The notes under the pieces were generated by a model. It was not told where the DNA came from, did not search any database, and saw only the letters and a list, made by a program, of their open reading frames with translations. The position numbers were made by a program, and so were the translations under genes. A stretch of DNA of 7,141 bases from Rickettsia typhi (GTDB taxonomy: Bacteria; Pseudomonadota; Alphaproteobacteria; Rickettsiales; UBA1997). The first letter of the stretch is position 1. Every line of letters starts with the position of its first letter. Shown here piece after piece: positions 5,341 through 7,141 of this stretch. The DNA is taken from contig CAMASZ010000062.1 in NCBI GenBank assembly GCA_945861125.1, forward strand, positions 1 to 7,141, read 5' to 3'.

Positions 5341-7141
5341 ATTTTGATTCGAAAAGAATTAAATAACACCAATAGAGAAGATGATGACATAGCAATAGCC
5401 GCAACCAAAGGTACAACCATTCCAGACATTGCAAGTGGAATTGCCAAAACATTGTATATTAAAGCTATAATTAGATTTTGCTTCATCAGCAGATTTGCCT
5501 TATTTCCATAATGAAATAGATCTAAAACTGGATTTAATTTTTCACTGTTGATTATTACATCAGCAACATTTTGAGAAATATCAATCGCCTTAGAAAATGA
5601 TACTGATATATCGGCACTAGCTAAGGAAGGAGCATCATTTAAACCATCACCTATCATCATAAATTTCTTATTTTGCTTTTTTAAATTTTCTAAGAACTCT
5701 AGCTTTTGCAACGGAGTTTGCTGATATAAAAATTCTTTAATTCCAACTAGATTAGCAACATCTTCAACAACTTCTTTTATATCACCAGAAAGCAAAATTA
5801 CTTTCTTATTAATATTCTTAAGTCCTTTGACCATCTTTTGAGCATCTTCTTTAATATTGTCTGTAAATAAAAACAAAATCTCTAACTCATTTATTTTCAT
5901 AAAACAGTGTAGGTTAATAAATTTAATAATGCCCTTATTAGCTTTCCAAAAATCATCACTTAGATTAATATTACAGAATTCTTTGCGACCCAATCTAATT
6001 ATATTATCTTCAAATTTACCAATAATTCCAAAACCTTTACTCTCTGTACCAGCAATGTTTTCTAAAACACCTTGATAACTCTTTAAAATTGATTGAGCTA
6101 TTATATGTTTACTACTTTTAGAAATTGAAGCTGCTATCCGTAAATAGCGCTCTTTTTCTTTTTGATTCGATATTTTTTTTAAATTATTTTTTTCTATGAT
6201 AAAAATATCTTTTAACTCAGGACTACCAACAGTTAGACTGCCAGTTTTATCAATTATTACATGATTTACTTCAAATATTTTCTCAAAAATTTCACCATTT
6301 TTAACTAACAGGCTTTTTTTAAGAAAATTAGAAATAACAATAGTTTGAACAATTGGAATTGCTAAAGCCAAGGCACATGGGCAGGTTATTATTAAAACTG
6401 CTATCGAATTCATTAAAGCGCTTTCAAAGCCAATTTTAAAGTAAAATACTGATATAAAAAAGGTTAATAAAGCTAATAAATGAACTAATGGAGTATATAT
6501 TCTGGAAAGTCTATCGGCAATTCTAACATAATATGTTTTTTTCTCTTCAACTGTTTTTATAATATTAATAATTTCAGCCAACATGCTTTGCGATGGAGGC
6601 TTATTGATTTCTACTCTAATTAAATTTGTTAAATTAATCATTCCAGCCAACACTTCTTCACCTTTGGAGAATTTTTTAGGTATAGACTCGCCAGAAATTA
6701 ATGAGTTATCTATTTCGCTTTCTCCTTCAATAATAACTCCATCGGCAAGAATTTTTTCACCGGGAGCAACCAGTAAAATCATATTTTTCTTTAAATTCTT
6801 GGTGGCAATTATTTTAACTTTGTCATTGTTTTCAATTCTAGCAAAGCTTGCCGATAGCATCGTAAATTGAGTTGCCAGACTAAAAGCTTTCTTGCGAGCT
6901 TTAAAATCAAGATATCTACCAATTAATAAAAAGAAAATAAGCATTATCGCCGAATCAAAATAAACATACTCTGAACCCCTAAAAGACTGAATTAAGCTTG
7001 CTAAGCAGGCGAGAAAAATTGCTATTGATATTGGTAAATCCATATTCGGATAACCAGCTTTTAAAGATTTGTAAGCCGATATAAAAAAAGGACGAGCAGA
7101 ATATACGGCAACTGGCAAAGCAACTAGAGATGAAAAAAAGT
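5337..7141 (-). CDS. ccoI: Copper-transporting P1B-type ATPase, CcoI/FixI type, N-terminus cut by window edge
   Basis: This integral-membrane pump moves Cu+ across the inner membrane by ATP hydrolysis, and CcoI/FixI members supply copper for cbb3-type cytochrome oxidase. The frame is open to the window edge (600 complete residues). The TTG at 7118 is internal to the gene: FFSSLVALPVAVYSARPFF spans it as one membrane helix. The HMA metal-binding domain and first helices are therefore outside the window. Counting from the first complete codon: MDLPIS (about 33-38) and FFLLIGRYLD (69-78) are typical of CcoI. SGES (149-152) is the actuator loop, CPC (253-255) the metal site in TM6, and DKTG (297-300) the phosphorylated aspartate. 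GDGLND (497-502) is the hinge. YN (562-563) and MSSSS (584-588) are the Cu+ ligands of TM7 and TM8. Two variants stand out: DKTGSLT for DKTGTLT, and KHI for the usual HP (345-346). No ccoS follows; the next gene is the SPOR lipoprotein. Confidence 0.88.
   Translation of the reverse strand, partial: FFSSLVALPVAVYSARPFFISAYKSLKAGYPNMDLPISIAIFLACLASLIQSFRGSEYVYFDSAIMLIFFLLIGRYLDFKARKKAFSLATQFTMLSASFARIENNDKVKIIATKNLKKNMILLVAPGEKILADGVIIEGESEIDNSLISGESIPKKFSKGEEVLAGMINLTNLIRVEINKPPSQSMLAEIINIIKTVEEKKTYYVRIADRLSRIYTPLVHLLALLTFFISVFYFKIGFESALMNSIAVLIITCPCALALAIPIVQTIVISNFLKKSLLVKNGEIFEKIFEVNHVIIDKTGSLTVGSPELKDIFIIEKNNLKKISNQKEKERYLRIAASISKSSKHIIAQSILKSYQGVLENIAGTESKGFGIIGKFEDNIIRLGRKEFCNINLSDDFWKANKGIIKFINLHCFMKINELEILFLFTDNIKEDAQKMVKGLKNINKKVILLSGDIKEVVEDVANLVGIKEFLYQQTPLQKLEFLENLKKQNKKFMMIGDGLNDAPSLASADISVSFSKAIDISQNVADVIINSEKLNPVLDLFHYGNKANLLMKQNLIIALIYNVLAIPLAMSGMVVPLVAAIAMSSSSLLVLFNSFRIKI

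Noticed and set aside
6583..6870. Plus-strand open frame of 95 codons opposite the copper ATPase
   Set aside because: It is antisense to the conserved actuator domain of the ATPase, with no independent support.
7116..7118. TTG as the start codon of the copper ATPase
   Set aside because: The frame stays open upstream to the window edge, and the residues on both sides form one typical CcoI membrane helix, so the true start lies outside.

Overview
The window is AT-rich and densely packed. Seven genes all lie on the minus strand, so transcription runs from high to low coordinates. The gene families (a CcoI/FixI-type copper ATPase, a SPOR lipoprotein next to a DacA-type carboxypeptidase, YbaB, TrpF) and the AT-rich codon use suggest a Gram-negative proteobacterium with a reduced, low-GC genome. 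My best guess is an alphaproteobacterium of Rickettsiales-like or similar streamlined type. That is inference from protein character and not a database match. Shine-Dalgarno sequences are weak or absent ahead of most starts.

Layout in transcription order: (1) 7141-5337, a copper-transporting P1B ATPase of the cbb3-oxidase assembly type, missing its N-terminus because it enters from the window edge. (2) A 95-bp spacer with a plausible promoter. (3) 5241-4453, a SPOR-domain lipoprotein. (4) 4423-3692, a lipoprotein I do not recognise. (5) A 93-bp spacer, then 3598-2420, a penicillin-binding-protein-5-type D-alanyl-D-alanine carboxypeptidase. (6) 2429-2115, YbaB/EbfC, overlapping the carboxypeptidase end by 10 bp. 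(7) 2111-1473, phosphoribosylanthranilate isomerase (TrpF). (8) 1459 to the window edge, an APC-superfamily permease that runs off at its C-terminus.

The middle three genes form a cell-envelope group. The SPOR protein should bind denuded septal peptidoglycan, the carboxypeptidase trims stem peptides, and the unknown lipoprotein sits between them. This recalls the rlpA-dacA neighbourhood known from other proteobacteria, but the SPOR protein shows no RlpA catalytic (double-psi beta-barrel) domain. The carboxypeptidase, ybaB, trpF and permease genes follow each other with a 10-bp overlap and gaps of 3 and 13 bp, so they are probably co-transcribed despite unrelated functions.

There is no gene-free stretch over 300 bases. 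I see no tRNA or rRNA gene, CRISPR array, insertion sequence or convincing intrinsic terminator. Most of the window looks like ordinary chromosomal housekeeping content. The points most worth checking are the unknown lipoprotein, the stripped-down SPOR protein, the lone trpF and the motif variants in the ATPase.
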